A stretch of DNA of 41,533 nucleotides from Woeseiaceae bacterium. Lineage in GTDB: Bacteria > Pseudomonadota > Gammaproteobacteria > Steroidobacterales > Woeseiaceae. Position 1 is the stretch's first letter. Every line of letters begins with the position of its first letter. Shown in pieces: positions 25,904 through 35,100 of the stretch. Location of the stretch: positions 1 through 41,533 of the forward strand of contig JANQPG010000037.1 of the NCBI GenBank assembly GCA_028289545.1. The letters are read 5' to 3'. The notes under the pieces are model-generated. The model was not told the DNA's origin. It saw nothing but the letters and a program-made list of their open reading frames with translations, and searched no databases. A program made the translations under genes and the position numbers.

Positions 25904-26761
25904 ATGCACGTTTCCGCCCGCACTCTGCTCTCGGCCACCGGGATCGATGTAACGGTTGCCGAGCGGTTGCTCGTGGGCGCGCTGGATCTCGAACTCGAGC
26001 GGGGCGAGATACTGGCAATCCTCGGCAAGAACGGCAGCGGCAAGACGCTGTTGCTGCACACGCTGGCGGCGCTCCGCAGTCCGGCGGCGGGCTCGCTCCG
26101 GATCGGAGGCGACGCGCCAGGATCGATCCCGGCCAGGGAGCTGGCACGCCGCCGCGTGCTGCTGCCGCAGAACAGCGAAGACATATTTCCGGCAACGGTC
26201 CTCGAGACCGTCCTCACCGGCCGGCATCCGCACATCGCGCGGCTGGGTCTCGAGTCCGCCGAGGACAGGCGTATTGCGCTCGACGCGCTCGCTACCCTCG
26301 AGCTTTCGGGCATGCAGGAACGCGATGTGCTGACACTATCAGGTGGCGAACGCCAGCGACTCGCCGTGGCGCAGGCACTCGCGCAAGGGTCCGCACTGCT
26401 GCTGCTCGACGAGCCGACGAATCACCTCGACCCGAAACACCAGCTCGAGGTCCTCGCGTTGATCGAAAAGCTGGCCGGCGAGGGCAAAGCCATTGCGCTG
26501 TCGCTGCACGACGTCAACCTCGCCGCGCGCATTAGTAATCGTTGCCTGCTCCTGTTCGGCGACGGCCGCTGGCTGCTCGGCCGCTCGGACGACATTCTAA
26601 ACGCGGAAAACCTGCTTGCGCTGTACGGCACGCCCATGCAGCGGCTGGCCGCCGGGGACACCAGCGTGTTCGTGCCGGCCTTCAGTCCACGTGACCACGA
26701 AGCTTCTCGAGATACTGCCGATGCAGAGGCGGATTCGCCGCCAGCACCGAACGTGTCGTAA
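25904..26761 (+). CDS. btuD: ABC transporter ATP-binding protein, BtuD/FecE/HmuV class
   Basis: This is the ATPase for a cobalamin or iron-complex importer, 285 residues. Walker A is GKNGSGKT at 41-48. The signature LSGGERQRLAVAQAL, Walker B LLLLDEPTNHLD and the switch histidine in LSLHDVNLA are all present. The C-terminal 25 residues are Asp/Pro/Ala-rich and overlap the 3' end of the convergent phosphatase gene by 80 nt. No permease is adjacent. The only FecCD permease in the window is 13 kb away. The cobalamin assignment follows from the BtuF and PduO genes nearby and is not shown by the ATPase itself. Confidence 0.85.
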   Translation: MHVSARTLLSATGIDVTVAERLLVGALDLELERGEILAILGKNGSGKTLLLHTLAALRSPAAGSLRIGGDAPGSIPARELARRRVLLPQNSEDIFPATVLETVLTGRHPHIARLGLESAEDRRIALDALATLELSGMQERDVLTLSGGERQRLAVAQALAQGSALLLLDEPTNHLDPKHQLEVLALIEKLAGEGKAIALSLHDVNLAARISNRCLLLFGDGRWLLGRSDDILNAENLLALYGTPMQRLAAGDTSVFVPAFSPRDHEASRDTADAEADSPPAPNVS

Positions 26762-27461
26762 GACCCGGCGGATTGCCGTTGAGATCGGTAAACACGCCAC
26801 CGGCCTCGCGAACGATCACCGCAAGCGCAGCGATATCGAGTATGTTGACGTCGGATTCGATGACCGCCTCGATCTTGCCCGCCGCAAGCAAATGATAATG
26901 GTAGAAATCGCCATAGCCGCGGGTTCGGTCCGCCGCGGCCAGAATACCGCCGAGCGCCTGCCAGCCCGCGCTTTGCGCCAGTGAGCTCACGTTGCCGGTC
27001 GATACGGCGGCACGATCCGGCTCGTCGATCTCGCTGACCGAAAGCGCCTTGCCGTTCAGCCACGCGCCGCGGCCTTTCTCGGCCCAGGCCAGCTCGTCGA
27101 ACAGGGTGCCGCTCGACACGCCGAGCACGAGCTCACCCTGGTGCATGAGGGCAATCTGCGTCGAGAAAAACGGATACTCGCGGACAAACGCCTTGGTGCC
27201 GTCGATCGGATCGACGAGCCACAGGTAGTCGGCGTCAGCCTGCGTCTGGCCGGTCTCCTCGCCGTAGAAACCGTGTTCGGGATAGGCATCCTGGATGATC
27301 CGGCGGATCGCCTGCTCGCATTCGACATCCGCCTGAGTCACCGGCGTACGATCTTCCTTGGTCCTGACTTCGACGTTGCTGCGAAAATAGCGCCGGCTTA
27401 TGTCTGCGGCTTGTCGCGCCGCCTCGAGGGCGGTCGCCAGCAGCGGAGAATGTTCGTGCAT
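26682..27461 (-). CDS. Inositol monophosphatase family phosphatase, HisN-like
   Basis: This is a Mg2+-dependent phosphatase of 259 residues. Metal motifs are present: E in GFYGEETG, DPIDGTKAF, and the late D in ILDIAAL. The segment RTRGYGDFYHYHLLAAGKIE resembles HisN-type histidinol-phosphate phosphatases more than CysQ or SuhB. The assignment is by eye only, and 3'(2'),5'-bisphosphate nucleotidase is an alternative. The ATG at 27461 has AGG 7 nt upstream. Another at 27485 would add eight residues. The 3' end overlaps the BtuD-like gene. No other histidine genes are nearby. Confidence 0.8.
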   Translation of the reverse strand: MHEHSPLLATALEAARQAADISRRYFRSNVEVRTKEDRTPVTQADVECEQAIRRIIQDAYPEHGFYGEETGQTQADADYLWLVDPIDGTKAFVREYPFFSTQIALMHQGELVLGVSSGTLFDELAWAEKGRGAWLNGKALSVSEIDEPDRAAVSTGNVSSLAQSAGWQALGGILAAADRTRGYGDFYHYHLLAAGKIEAVIESDVNILDIAALAVIVREAGGVFTDLNGNPPGLTTRSVLAANPPLHRQYLEKLRGHVD

Positions 27462-27587
27462 GTTCGACCTGTTTGTTGGACACATCCTGTGGATTTTGCG
27501 CACTATCGCTTCTGGGCTGCCCGACTACAAGCGTACTCCATCACGCCCATTCGAGCAGATGCAGCCGGGCGCGTGCTTGACAGCCAG

Positions 27588-27800
27588 ACGGTGCAATCCT
27601 ACTGTACATCGCGCTTGGAGAATCCCTGCCGCAAGCCGTGATGAACGGGACCTGGCGATGCGGGTTCTGGACACGCTCGTGATGAGCAGATTCCAACGCT
27701 GCCCCCGCGACGGTGACCGAGCAAAATCCTGACCTGCACAGCCAGCCTGCTGCGTAGCCACAGCAAACCGCGCTCCCACGAGCGCCTCACCCGGTCAAGG
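27588..27800 (+). promoter_or_regulatory. Probable cobalamin riboswitch before the PduO gene
   Basis: The leader carries CTGCCCCCGCGACGGTGA (27699-27716), nearly the conserved core of cobalamin riboswitches (CTGCCCCCGCaACnGTgA). Upstream are weaker parts: ACGGTGCAATCC (27589-27600), a GCTTG/CAAGC stem and GAACGGGA. Downstream are GCCACAG and ACCCGGTCAAGGGGCC, which may be a degenerate B12 box. The last overlaps the AAGGGG ribosome site of the adenosyltransferase, so control of translation is plausible. The core and context are strong but the rest is divergent, and the boundaries are approximate. The remaining leader, 27462-27587, shows nothing else recognisable. Confidence 0.55.
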
Positions 27801-27808
27801 GGCCAACG

Positions 27809-28357
27809 ATGGGCAATCGATTGAGCAAGATCTACACGCGCACGGGCGACGACGGCACGACGGGCCTGGGCGACGGCAGCCGCGTCGCCAAGGACGACGC
27901 GCGCGTGGAGGCCTACGGCACGGTCGACGAGGCCAACAGCGCCATTGGGCTCGTGCTGGCGGAAGACGCCGCTGACGGGGACATTGGCACGGTCCTGACG
28001 GAAGTGCAGCATGATCTGTTCGAACTCGGCGGCGAGCTGTGTATCCCGGGTCACGCCGCAGTGAACGAAGACTACATCGAGCGTCTCGAGCAGACACTCG
28101 ACAGACTCAATGCCGATCTACCGCCGCTCAAAGACTTTATTTTGCCGGGCGGCGGCCGGGCCGCCGCAGCCTGCCACCTTGCGCGCACGATCGTGCGCCG
28201 CGCAGAACGCCGGGTGCAGACGCTTGCGCACGCATCGGATGTGAGGCCGGAGGTGCTGCGCTACCTGAACCGTCTGTCGGATCTCCTGTTCGTCATTGCG
28301 CGCAATCTTGCGCGTCGGGAGTCCGGCAGCGAGGTTCTCTGGAATCGCAACCGCTAA
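27809..28357 (+). CDS. pduO: Corrinoid adenosyltransferase, PduO type
   Basis: The enzyme transfers adenosyl from ATP to cob(I)alamin to make adenosylcobalamin. The protein has 182 residues. The N-terminal ATP-binding segment KIYTRTGDDGTTGLGDG and the later RTIVRRAERRV and LNRLSDLLFVIAR are family signatures, and it forms a trimer in known members. AAGGGG lies 6 nt before the ATG. It follows the probable cobalamin riboswitch and is convergent with BtuF (12 nt between stops). Confidence 0.95.
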   Translation: MGNRLSKIYTRTGDDGTTGLGDGSRVAKDDARVEAYGTVDEANSAIGLVLAEDAADGDIGTVLTEVQHDLFELGGELCIPGHAAVNEDYIERLEQTLDRLNADLPPLKDFILPGGGRAAAACHLARTIVRRAERRVQTLAHASDVRPEVLRYLNRLSDLLFVIARNLARRESGSEVLWNRNR

Positions 28358-28369
28358 GGATCGATCGGA

Positions 28370-29242
28370 CTAGGGATCGGCCAGACTTTCCGCCCGATTC
28401 TCTCGCGCCTGATCCAGTACTTCGCAAAGCTGCGTTCCCGCGGCGTCGAGACGTGTGCTCGCACGACTGAGGGCAGGCACGTCGACGCTCAACCGGTTGC
28501 CGTAGCGATTCGCCGCAAGATTCTCGAAGCGCTCCCAAACGGAAAATGCATCCGCACCCCCGCCGCCGACTATAGCCTCGGGGTCGCGCCCCAGCACGGC
28601 CTCGATCTCGACCTGCGGCGCGAGTTCGCTCAGATCGTCGAAAACGTTGCTGGCGCCACACAACTCGATCAGCTCGCTGATGAAATGATCGCCGTTCACG
28701 GTGTACAGGGGCCGTGACGAAATCTGGTAGAAAACGCGTAGCGGCTCACGATCCGTGTGCTGCTCGCCCAGCGCGCGCAAGCGATCGCGAAAACGTGCCG
28801 CCTCGACACGTGCCGTCTCGTCGTTGCCGGTCAGCCGTCCGATTTCCTCGATCGCAACGGCAACGTCCTCCAGACGCCGGGTACGCAGCGTCACGATGGG
28901 CAAGCCGACCGCCTTGAGTTCTTCGACGGTGTGTGATGGTGTGCCGCTTTCCCACACGAACACGAGGTCCGGCGCGAGCAGCTTGAGGCGCTCCTGATCG
29001 ACGCCAAACGCATCGCCCACCTGCGGCAGCGCCGCCGCCTCAGGCGGGTAGTCGGTATACGCGCTGACGCCGACAAGCCCTTCACCGGCGCCGGCCGCAT
29101 GGACGAGTTCGGCCAGGTGCGGTGCCAGCGTGACAATTTTGGGCGCCGTCGTCTGCTCTTCGATCGTCGGCAGCGAATCGCCGGAACAGGCGGCCAGCGC
29201 AAGCAGGAGCGGCACCGCTCCCAGGCCAGCGCCGCGAATCAC
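28370..29242 (-). CDS. btuF: Cobalamin ABC transporter substrate-binding lipoprotein
   Basis: This is a periplasmic B12-binding protein, here a lipoprotein of 290 residues (signal LLLALAAC). BtuF-like features are VTLAPHLAELVHAAGAGE, VSAYTDYPPEA, LAPDLVFVWESGTP and YQISSRPLYTVNGDHFI, which belongs to the cobalamin pocket region. The start is GTG at 29242, overlapping the ampE stop by 3 nt, so it is translationally coupled to ampE. It is convergent with the PduO gene. The assignment as BtuF rather than a haem or siderophore protein is supported by context. Confidence 0.88.
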   Translation of the reverse strand: MIRGAGLGAVPLLLALAACSGDSLPTIEEQTTAPKIVTLAPHLAELVHAAGAGEGLVGVSAYTDYPPEAAALPQVGDAFGVDQERLKLLAPDLVFVWESGTPSHTVEELKAVGLPIVTLRTRRLEDVAVAIEEIGRLTGNDETARVEAARFRDRLRALGEQHTDREPLRVFYQISSRPLYTVNGDHFISELIELCGASNVFDDLSELAPQVEIEAVLGRDPEAIVGGGGADAFSVWERFENLAANRYGNRLSVDVPALSRASTRLDAAGTQLCEVLDQARENRAESLADP

Positions 29243-30153
29243 ACGGACCAGCCGTACAGCGTCAGCGCGGCAATAACCACGGCCCAGATCGTAAGCAGCC
29301 GGAAGACAAGCTTGTTCGCGGCGCGTGCGCCGCGGACGCCGCGCGCCGTTACCGTTTCGTCCTCGAGATCGCGAAGCGACAGCGCACCGACGCCTACGCG
29401 GGCCAGCAGTGCCTCGCTGGCTTCGGAGGTACTCTCGGGCGGATCGTCCGGCGATTCACGCCAGGCGGCAAGCGCGTCGTCGAAATGTCCGGCAACGGCA
29501 TAGCCGATGGCCGTAAGGCGCGCCGGTATCCAAGCCAGCCAACCGTGCAGGCGAGTGCTCGCCTCGCGCAGCCTGCCGAGTTCAGCCGCCTCTTCTTCGC
29601 TCGCCCGGCTGTCGTTGAATACGGCGCGCCGACGGATCAGGTCGGTCACGCGGTACGCCCACGCGCCCAGCGGACCCATCAGGATGAACCAGAAAATCAC
29701 GGCAAACAGCCGGTTGTTCGCCTGCACACAAACCGCCGCCTCGACGCAGTGTATTCGTTCTAGCCGGTCGGCGGGCACGTCACCCTCGACAAGCGCCGTT
29801 GCCGTCTCGCGAATCCGCTCGGGTTCTTCCGCCTCCAGCGCCTCGCAGTACTCATTAACGTCTTCACCAATGTCCTTCGGGCCCAACGAGAAGAACAGCA
29901 CGACAATGGCCAGCGCCAGATACGGGAAACCGAGCAGCGTGTCGCCAAGGCTCAGCGTGACGATCAGCACCGGAAGCGCAAGCAGCACCGCCAGGGCCAC
30001 TATCGGCAGCAGCGCCGGCCAGTCGGACACACGCCTCGAAGCCCGGAACCCCATATCGATCAGACGATCCATCCAGCGGAGGCGCCGCCAGTGGAAGAGC
30101 TGGGTCGCGAGCCGTTCGATCGCAATACCAATGAGTAGCGCTATGAGATTCAT
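29239..30153 (-). CDS. ampE: AmpE-like membrane protein (CobD/CbiB superfamily)
   Basis: The protein is a 304-residue inner-membrane protein with about four hydrophobic segments (about 48-64, 75-90, 150-168, 285-302). NNRLFAVIFWFILMGPLGAW is the hallmark of AmpE, which belongs to the same superfamily as the cobalamin-pathway enzyme CobD/CbiB. It lies directly downstream of ampD, as in E. coli, which favours AmpE, a putative sensor for beta-lactamase induction. The next gene is btuF, so a B12 role cannot be ruled out. The ATG at 30153 follows a 14-nt tandem duplication. Confidence 0.85.
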   Translation of the reverse strand: MNLIALLIGIAIERLATQLFHWRRLRWMDRLIDMGFRASRRVSDWPALLPIVALAVLLALPVLIVTLSLGDTLLGFPYLALAIVVLFFSLGPKDIGEDVNEYCEALEAEEPERIRETATALVEGDVPADRLERIHCVEAAVCVQANNRLFAVIFWFILMGPLGAWAYRVTDLIRRRAVFNDSRASEEEAAELGRLREASTRLHGWLAWIPARLTAIGYAVAGHFDDALAAWRESPDDPPESTSEASEALLARVGVGALSLRDLEDETVTARGVRGARAANKLVFRLLTIWAVVIAALTLYGWSV

Positions 30154-30154
30154 A

Positions 30155-30181
30155 CTGTCGGGTTCATGCTGTCGGGTTCAT
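30155..30181. repeat. Tandem 14-nt duplication at the ampE start
   Basis: CTGTCGGGTTCAT occurs at 30155-30167 and again at 30169-30181 (period 14). On the minus strand each copy supplies an ATG, so three ATGs lie in a row before and at ampE. The first two open 5-codon mini-ORFs (ATG AAC CCG ACA GCA/GTA) that end in TGA overlapping the next ATG. Confidence 0.8.
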
Positions 30182-30216
30182 CGGACGGAACAGAGAGATA
30201 AAGGCGTGTCTGGATC

Positions 30217-30795
30217 TCAGGCACGCTTGCGATGCCTGAGTTCATCATACAGCCGCTGCCAGTCGAAAGCAGGACCCGGGTCGGTCTTGCGGCCGGGCGC
30301 GACGTCCGAATGTGCTGCCATGCGGCGTGCCGTGATGGCGGGGTAGGCCTCGATCAGGGCGCTCGCCACAGCGCCCAGAGCCGTGTACTGCGCATCCGAG
30401 TAGGGGCTCGTGTCGGTGCCCTCGAGTTCGATCCCGATTGAGAAATTGTTGACGGCCGTTTGTCCTCGAAACCGCGACCTGCCGGCGTGCCAGGCGCGCT
30501 CCGTGAACGCCACAAACTGCGTCACCCTGCCTGAGCGGTCGATCAGCAGGTGTGCCGATACTTCAAGCTCGCAGATGCTCTCGAAATAGGGATGGGCGCC
30601 GGCATCGAGCCGGTTGCAGAACAGATCTTCGATAGCGCTGCCGCCGTACTCGCCCGGCGGCAGACTAATGCCGTGCAGAACCAGGAGCTCGATCTTCGCG
30701 CCGCGAGGGCGCGGGTCGCGGTTGGGACTCGGACGCTGCCGCGCCGGCGTCAGCATTCCGGTTGCGGTGTCTACGACGTATCGGGGCTCGGGCAT
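30217..30795 (-). CDS. ampD: 1,6-anhydro-N-acetylmuramyl-L-alanine amidase AmpD
   Basis: AmpD cleaves recycled anhydromuropeptides in the cytosol, lowering the signal that induces AmpC. It has 192 residues from the ATG at 30795. Zinc ligands fit H41 (LLVLHGISLP), H162 (AHSDVAPG) and D172 (KTDPG), with K170 near the site. They are offset 7-8 from the known H34, H154 and D164, so the start is well placed. No signal peptide is present, as expected. No strong ribosome site is seen. The reading from 30873 would add a hydrophobic tail and is rejected. The gene is divergent from rsmE and upstream of ampE. Confidence 0.95.
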   Translation of the reverse strand: MPEPRYVVDTATGMLTPARQRPSPNRDPRPRGAKIELLVLHGISLPPGEYGGSAIEDLFCNRLDAGAHPYFESICELEVSAHLLIDRSGRVTQFVAFTERAWHAGRSRFRGQTAVNNFSIGIELEGTDTSPYSDAQYTALGAVASALIEAYPAITARRMAAHSDVAPGRKTDPGPAFDWQRLYDELRHRKRA

Positions 30796-30929
30796 GGCAG
30801 CGTGGGCTAACGAGAAAGGAGTAATGAAAGAGAAGTACTGAAATACTGGCGGCGATAGTGTCCCGAGGTTCATACTCCGGGCTCCAAGGGCCGTCTGTCA
30901 ACGGCCGGAGCAAAACGCAAAACCCCGCG

Positions 30930-31676
30930 ATGAAGACCCGCCTTTACACCAACCTCGAGCTTCGCCCTGAGCAGGAAATTGCTCTGGGTGCGGAACCGGC
31001 CCAGTACCTGGGTCGCGTTTTGCGCCTCAAGCGCGGCGAAGGCTTGCGCGTGTTCAACGGTCGCGACGGCGAGTTTGCGGCCGAAATCAAGACGCTGCAT
31101 AAACAGCGCGTAACGCTCGACCTCAAGCAACGCCTGTACACGGCCGACGAGGCGGCGGTCGAATCGCCGTTGGCGTTACACGTGGTACAGGGGGTATCGC
31201 GGGGCGATCGCATGGATCTTGTTGTCCAGAAGACGACCGAACTCGGAGTGAGCCGTATTACGCCGGTGCTTACGCAACATGGCGTGGTGCGCCTGGACGA
31301 GAAGCGCGCCGACAAACGCCGCGAGCACTGGCAGCGGGTTGCGAACAACGCGGCTGAACAGTGTGGGCGCATTCAGCCGCCGCTCGTGGATCTCCCGCTC
31401 AAGCTCAACGAATGGTTCGGCAACCAGCAAGGCGCCGACGCCACCCGGCTCATCCTCGACCCCGGCAGCGGCACCCGGTTCCCGCAAACCGTCGACGCAC
31501 CACTGTGCCTGCTGATCGGACCCGAAGGCGGTTTCAGCGACAGGGAACTCGACGATGCACAAGTGGCGGGATTTGCCGGCGTATCGCTCGGCCCCCGCAT
31601 CCTGCGTACGGAGACAGCCGCCGTTGCTGCGGTCACGCTGGCGCAGGCTCTGTACGGTGACCTTGTCGCGGCTTGA
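30930..31676 (+). CDS. rsmE: 16S rRNA m3U1498 methyltransferase
   Basis: RsmE methylates N3 of U1498 in 16S rRNA. It has 248 residues: an N-terminal PUA-like domain (GAEPAQYLGRVLRLKRGEGL) and a SPOUT knot with GVSRGDRMDLVVQKTTELGV, ERSNNAAEQ-like RVANNAAEQCGR, LLIGPEGGFSDRELDDA and LGPRILRTETAAVAAV, all family signatures. The start is the ATG at 30930, and an earlier reading from 30858 is not conserved. It is convergent with the chpC end of the chp operon. In many relatives rsmE and gshB are neighbours, so the pil-chp operon may sit between them here. Confidence 0.95.
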   Translation: MKTRLYTNLELRPEQEIALGAEPAQYLGRVLRLKRGEGLRVFNGRDGEFAAEIKTLHKQRVTLDLKQRLYTADEAAVESPLALHVVQGVSRGDRMDLVVQKTTELGVSRITPVLTQHGVVRLDEKRADKRREHWQRVANNAAEQCGRIQPPLVDLPLKLNEWFGNQQGADATRLILDPGSGTRFPQTVDAPLCLLIGPEGGFSDRELDDAQVAGFAGVSLGPRILRTETAAVAAVTLAQALYGDLVAA

Positions 31677-31701
31677 AACCCGCTGAACAACTCGAAGCAC
31701 C

Positions 31702-31717
31702 GGGCGCGTGTGCGCCC
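31702..31717. other. Hairpin between convergent rsmE and chpC
   Basis: GGGCGC (31702-31707) and GCGCCC (31712-31717) pair across GTGT. It is between two convergent stops and lacks T tracts on both strands, so termination is uncertain. Confidence 0.3.
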
Positions 31718-31723
31718 CGTCGC

Positions 31724-32194
31724 TCAGGCCTTGACGGATTCGCTGACGAGCATGCTTTCCAGCCGCTCGAGATCGGGTATCAGCGGAAACTCGTTGATCA
31801 TCTTGACGCGGCAGAGCACGGGCGCCGCGTCGCCCCAGCTGTCGGTCGAATCGAGTTTGAGCACGTCGCGATTGACGCGCACGAGCTGTGGGAAGCCCTG
31901 TGTGAGCACGCCGAAATAACCGGTCTTGAGCTGGCCCGTGCTGGCGACAAACACGACAATCCGGGTACGGCCGGTCGGCGGCGGGACCGCTTTGCCCAAT
32001 GCTCCCTCGAACGACACAACGGGCAGCGAGCGTCCGTTCCAGCTGACGTTGCCGAGCATCCAGAAGTGCGCACCGGGTTCTTTCTCGGGTTCGGAAAAAC
32101 GCACAACCTCCGCCACGCAGGCGCGCGGCACGATAAGCCGGTCTTCGGAAAGCGGGACCAGCAGGCTGTAGAGCTCTTCGGCTTCGCTGCTCAT
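31724..32194 (-). CDS. chpC: CheW-like scaffold, ChpC position
   Basis: The protein is a 156-residue CheW-domain protein expected to couple a receptor to the ChpA kinase. The body (YSLLVPLSEDRLIVPRACVA, HFWMLGNVSWNGRSLPVVSF, RIVVFVASTGQLKTGYFGVL) has the CheW double barrel pattern. Its ATG overlaps the chpA stop (ATGA), showing translational coupling. In Pseudomonas the cluster ends chpA-chpB-chpC, and chpB (methylesterase) is absent. ChpC versus a second PilI cannot be separated by eye, but position favours ChpC. Confidence 0.85.
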   Translation of the reverse strand: MSSEAEELYSLLVPLSEDRLIVPRACVAEVVRFSEPEKEPGAHFWMLGNVSWNGRSLPVVSFEGALGKAVPPPTGRTRIVVFVASTGQLKTGYFGVLTQGFPQLVRVNRDVLKLDSTDSWGDAAPVLCRVKMINEFPLIPDLERLESMLVSESVKA

Positions 32195-35100
32195 GTCAGT
32201 ACCACTCCCCGGTCCTCGAGCTGACGACGGATGGCTTCAAGCAGCTGGGCATCCTGGTACGGCTTGCCGAGGTAATCGTTGACGCCGAGTTCGATCGCGC
32301 GGGCCCGGTGCTTGTCGCCAACGCGCGAGGTAATCATGATGATGGGCACATCGGCTACGCGGTCATCGTTGCGGACGTGTGACGCAAACTCGTAGCCGTC
32401 CATACGCGGCATTTCGATATCGAGCAGGATCACGTCGGGTTTGTGATCGGCCAGCACGCTGATCGCATCCAGTCCGTCTTTTGCGGTCACGACCCGCATG
32501 CCGCTGCGCTGCAGGAAGCGCTCGGTCACACGTCGAACCGTAATCGAATCGTCAACCACAAGCGCCAGCGGCCGGTCATCCGCCGGCGTCGGCGCTGCGC
32601 GTTTGATTTCGACCACGGGCGCGCCTGTTCGAACCAGCGCGTTGATATCGAGAATCAACACAATGCGCCCGTCGCCCAGAATCGTGGCGCCCGAAATACC
32701 GCGGATGCTCGCCAGTTGCGGCCCGACGGTTTTGACGACGATCTCGCGACTGGCCAACATCTCGTCGGTCAGGAGCGCCGCCGAGTACTCTCCCGCGCGC
32801 ACGAGAATAACCGGCACGAAAGCCTCTTCCTCGGGGAGTTCGGCAGCCTGGCCGCCCAGGTACATGCCGAGGTGGCGGAACTTGTAGGTTTCTTCGCCGT
32901 ACTGGAAGCTCGGCTCCGTCTGGCTCAGGAGATTCTCGAGTTCGGTACGCGGGATACGCGCAACACCTTCAACCGACGGCAGCGGCAGCGCGTAAACCTC
33001 GTCGCCCGTGCGCACAATCAGCGCCTGCGTAATGGCGAGCGTAAACGGCAAGCGCACCGTGAAGTTGGTGCCCTGCCCGGTCACCGAAGAGATTTGCAGT
33101 GACCCGCCGAGCTTCTTGACCTCGTTTGCCACGACGTCCATGCCGACACCGCGGCCGGCCGACTGGGTAACAACCCCGGCGGTCGAAAAACCCGGCTTCA
33201 AAATCAGGTCCATGATCTCTTCGTCGGTCACCTTGGTGTCCGGCGCCAGCAGTTCGAGTTCGTACGCCTTCCGGCGAATGCGCTCGACATCGAGACCGTC
33301 ACCGTCGTCCGCCACGTCGATGACCATTTCCGCACCTTCTCGATGCAGGCGGATCGTAATGCGGCCAGTGGCGGGCTTGCCCGCAGCCTGCCGCTCTTCC
33401 GACGACTCGATGCCGTGCACTACCGCGTTGCGCAGCATGTGCTCGAAGGGCGGCAGCATCTTATCGAGCACCTGTCGGTCCAGCTCGCCGGCCGCGCCTT
33501 CGACAGCCAGTTCGACACGCTTGTTGGCCTCGTTGGCCGCCTGCCGGACCAGCCGGGTCAGACGCGGCACGTGCCGCTCGAACGGCACCATGCGCGTGCG
33601 CATGAGTCCGTCCTGCAGCTCCGCCGTCACGCGCGACTGCTGGACGAGCAGACTGTCGGCTTCGGTGGTGAGCGACTGCAGCAAATCCTTGAGGCTGTCG
33701 AGGTCGTTAGCCGACTCGGCCAGAGCCCGCGAGAGCTGCTGCATCGTCGAGTATCTGTCCATCTCGAGGGGGTCGAAATCGCGCACGACGAGCGTGTCCT
33801 GATGGCCGTGCATGATCTGCTTTTCGGTCTCGATCTCGAGCTTGCGCAGCTGATCGCGCAGCCGCTTGACGGTTTGCTCGAGTTCTTCGACGTGGAACTC
33901 GAACGAATTGACCTGCTGGTTGAGCCGCGAGTGATAGATGCTGATTTCGCCCGCGGCGTTCAGCAAATCCTCGAGCAGATCGGCGTCGATGCGCGCGAAC
34001 TCCGGGCGGCTGTCGCTGCGCACCGAACGCAGCTCCGCCGCCGGACGCTCTTCGCCGCTCTGCGCCGGACCAACGTCGATCGTGCGCTCCATCGGCGGCG
34101 GACGTGTAATGACCGTGGGCGTCCGCTCGACTTCCGGGCGCTCCGGCTCTGAAGGCTCGGCAGGAAGCGCTGCGTCGACGACGCCCTCGTCGGTGGCCTC
34201 TTCTTCTTCGTGCGCGGCCGGCGGCTCCGCGGTTGTTTCCTGGGCTGCCGTGGACTGCGCCTCGATGTCTGCGGGCGCCTCCTCGACCTGCGATTCCTCG
34301 ACAGCCGGCTCCGCGGCCATCGGTTCTTCGACCGCCGGTTCCTCGACAATCGGTTCTTCGACGACCGGCTCCTCGGCTACCGGTTCTTCGACGACCGGCT
34401 CCTCGGCTATTGGTTTCTCGGCGACAGGCTGTTCTGCAACCGGCTCCTGGGCGGCCGGGTCTCTGGCAGGCGGGATCTGCTTCAGCTCGTCAGCCAGCGG
34501 TGAATCGACAATGACCATGCTGACCGTGTCTTCGGGCTCGATGCTGAACTCGGCCGGCGCCACGACTTTGGTATCGACAACCTCAGCGGACGCTTCCGTC
34601 GGCGGTTGTTCGACCGGGGTTTCCTCCGCGAACGCAAAGCCGCTGGTTGCGGTTTGCAGGCGCTGCTCGAGCTCCGTGTTGGACGGCACCGGTTTGCCGG
34701 CGATGACCTGATCGCGCATTCGGTGCAGCTCGTCGATCGCGCGCTGCAACACTTCGTTTACGCTGTCGGTCGCCTCGACCCGGCCGTCTTCGACGGCGCC
34801 GAGCAGAGTCTCGACCTCGTGACTCAGATTGCCCATCGACGCTATGCCCGCCATGCGGGCGCCGCCCTTGAGCGTATGCAGGTGGCGCTTGAGTTCAGCG
34901 AGCGCCGCCGTATTGGTGTGCGCGCGCGACCATTCGCCGAACGCCTTGTCCGCCGACTCGAGAAGCTCCGCCGACTCCTCGGTGAAGATGGCCGCAATCT
35001 CCGCATCGTATTCGACTTCGGCCGGCGCCTCCGGAGGGGCGACAGGCGCGGGCGGCGGCTCCTCGACGGGCGCCTTGGGCGCTGGCGGCGCGCTCACCGG

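Noticed and set aside
27565..27640. Second cobalamin-core-like motif (GAATCCCTGCCGCAA) suggesting tandem riboswitches
   Set aside because: Only loosely similar to the core. One divergent aptamer explains the region better.
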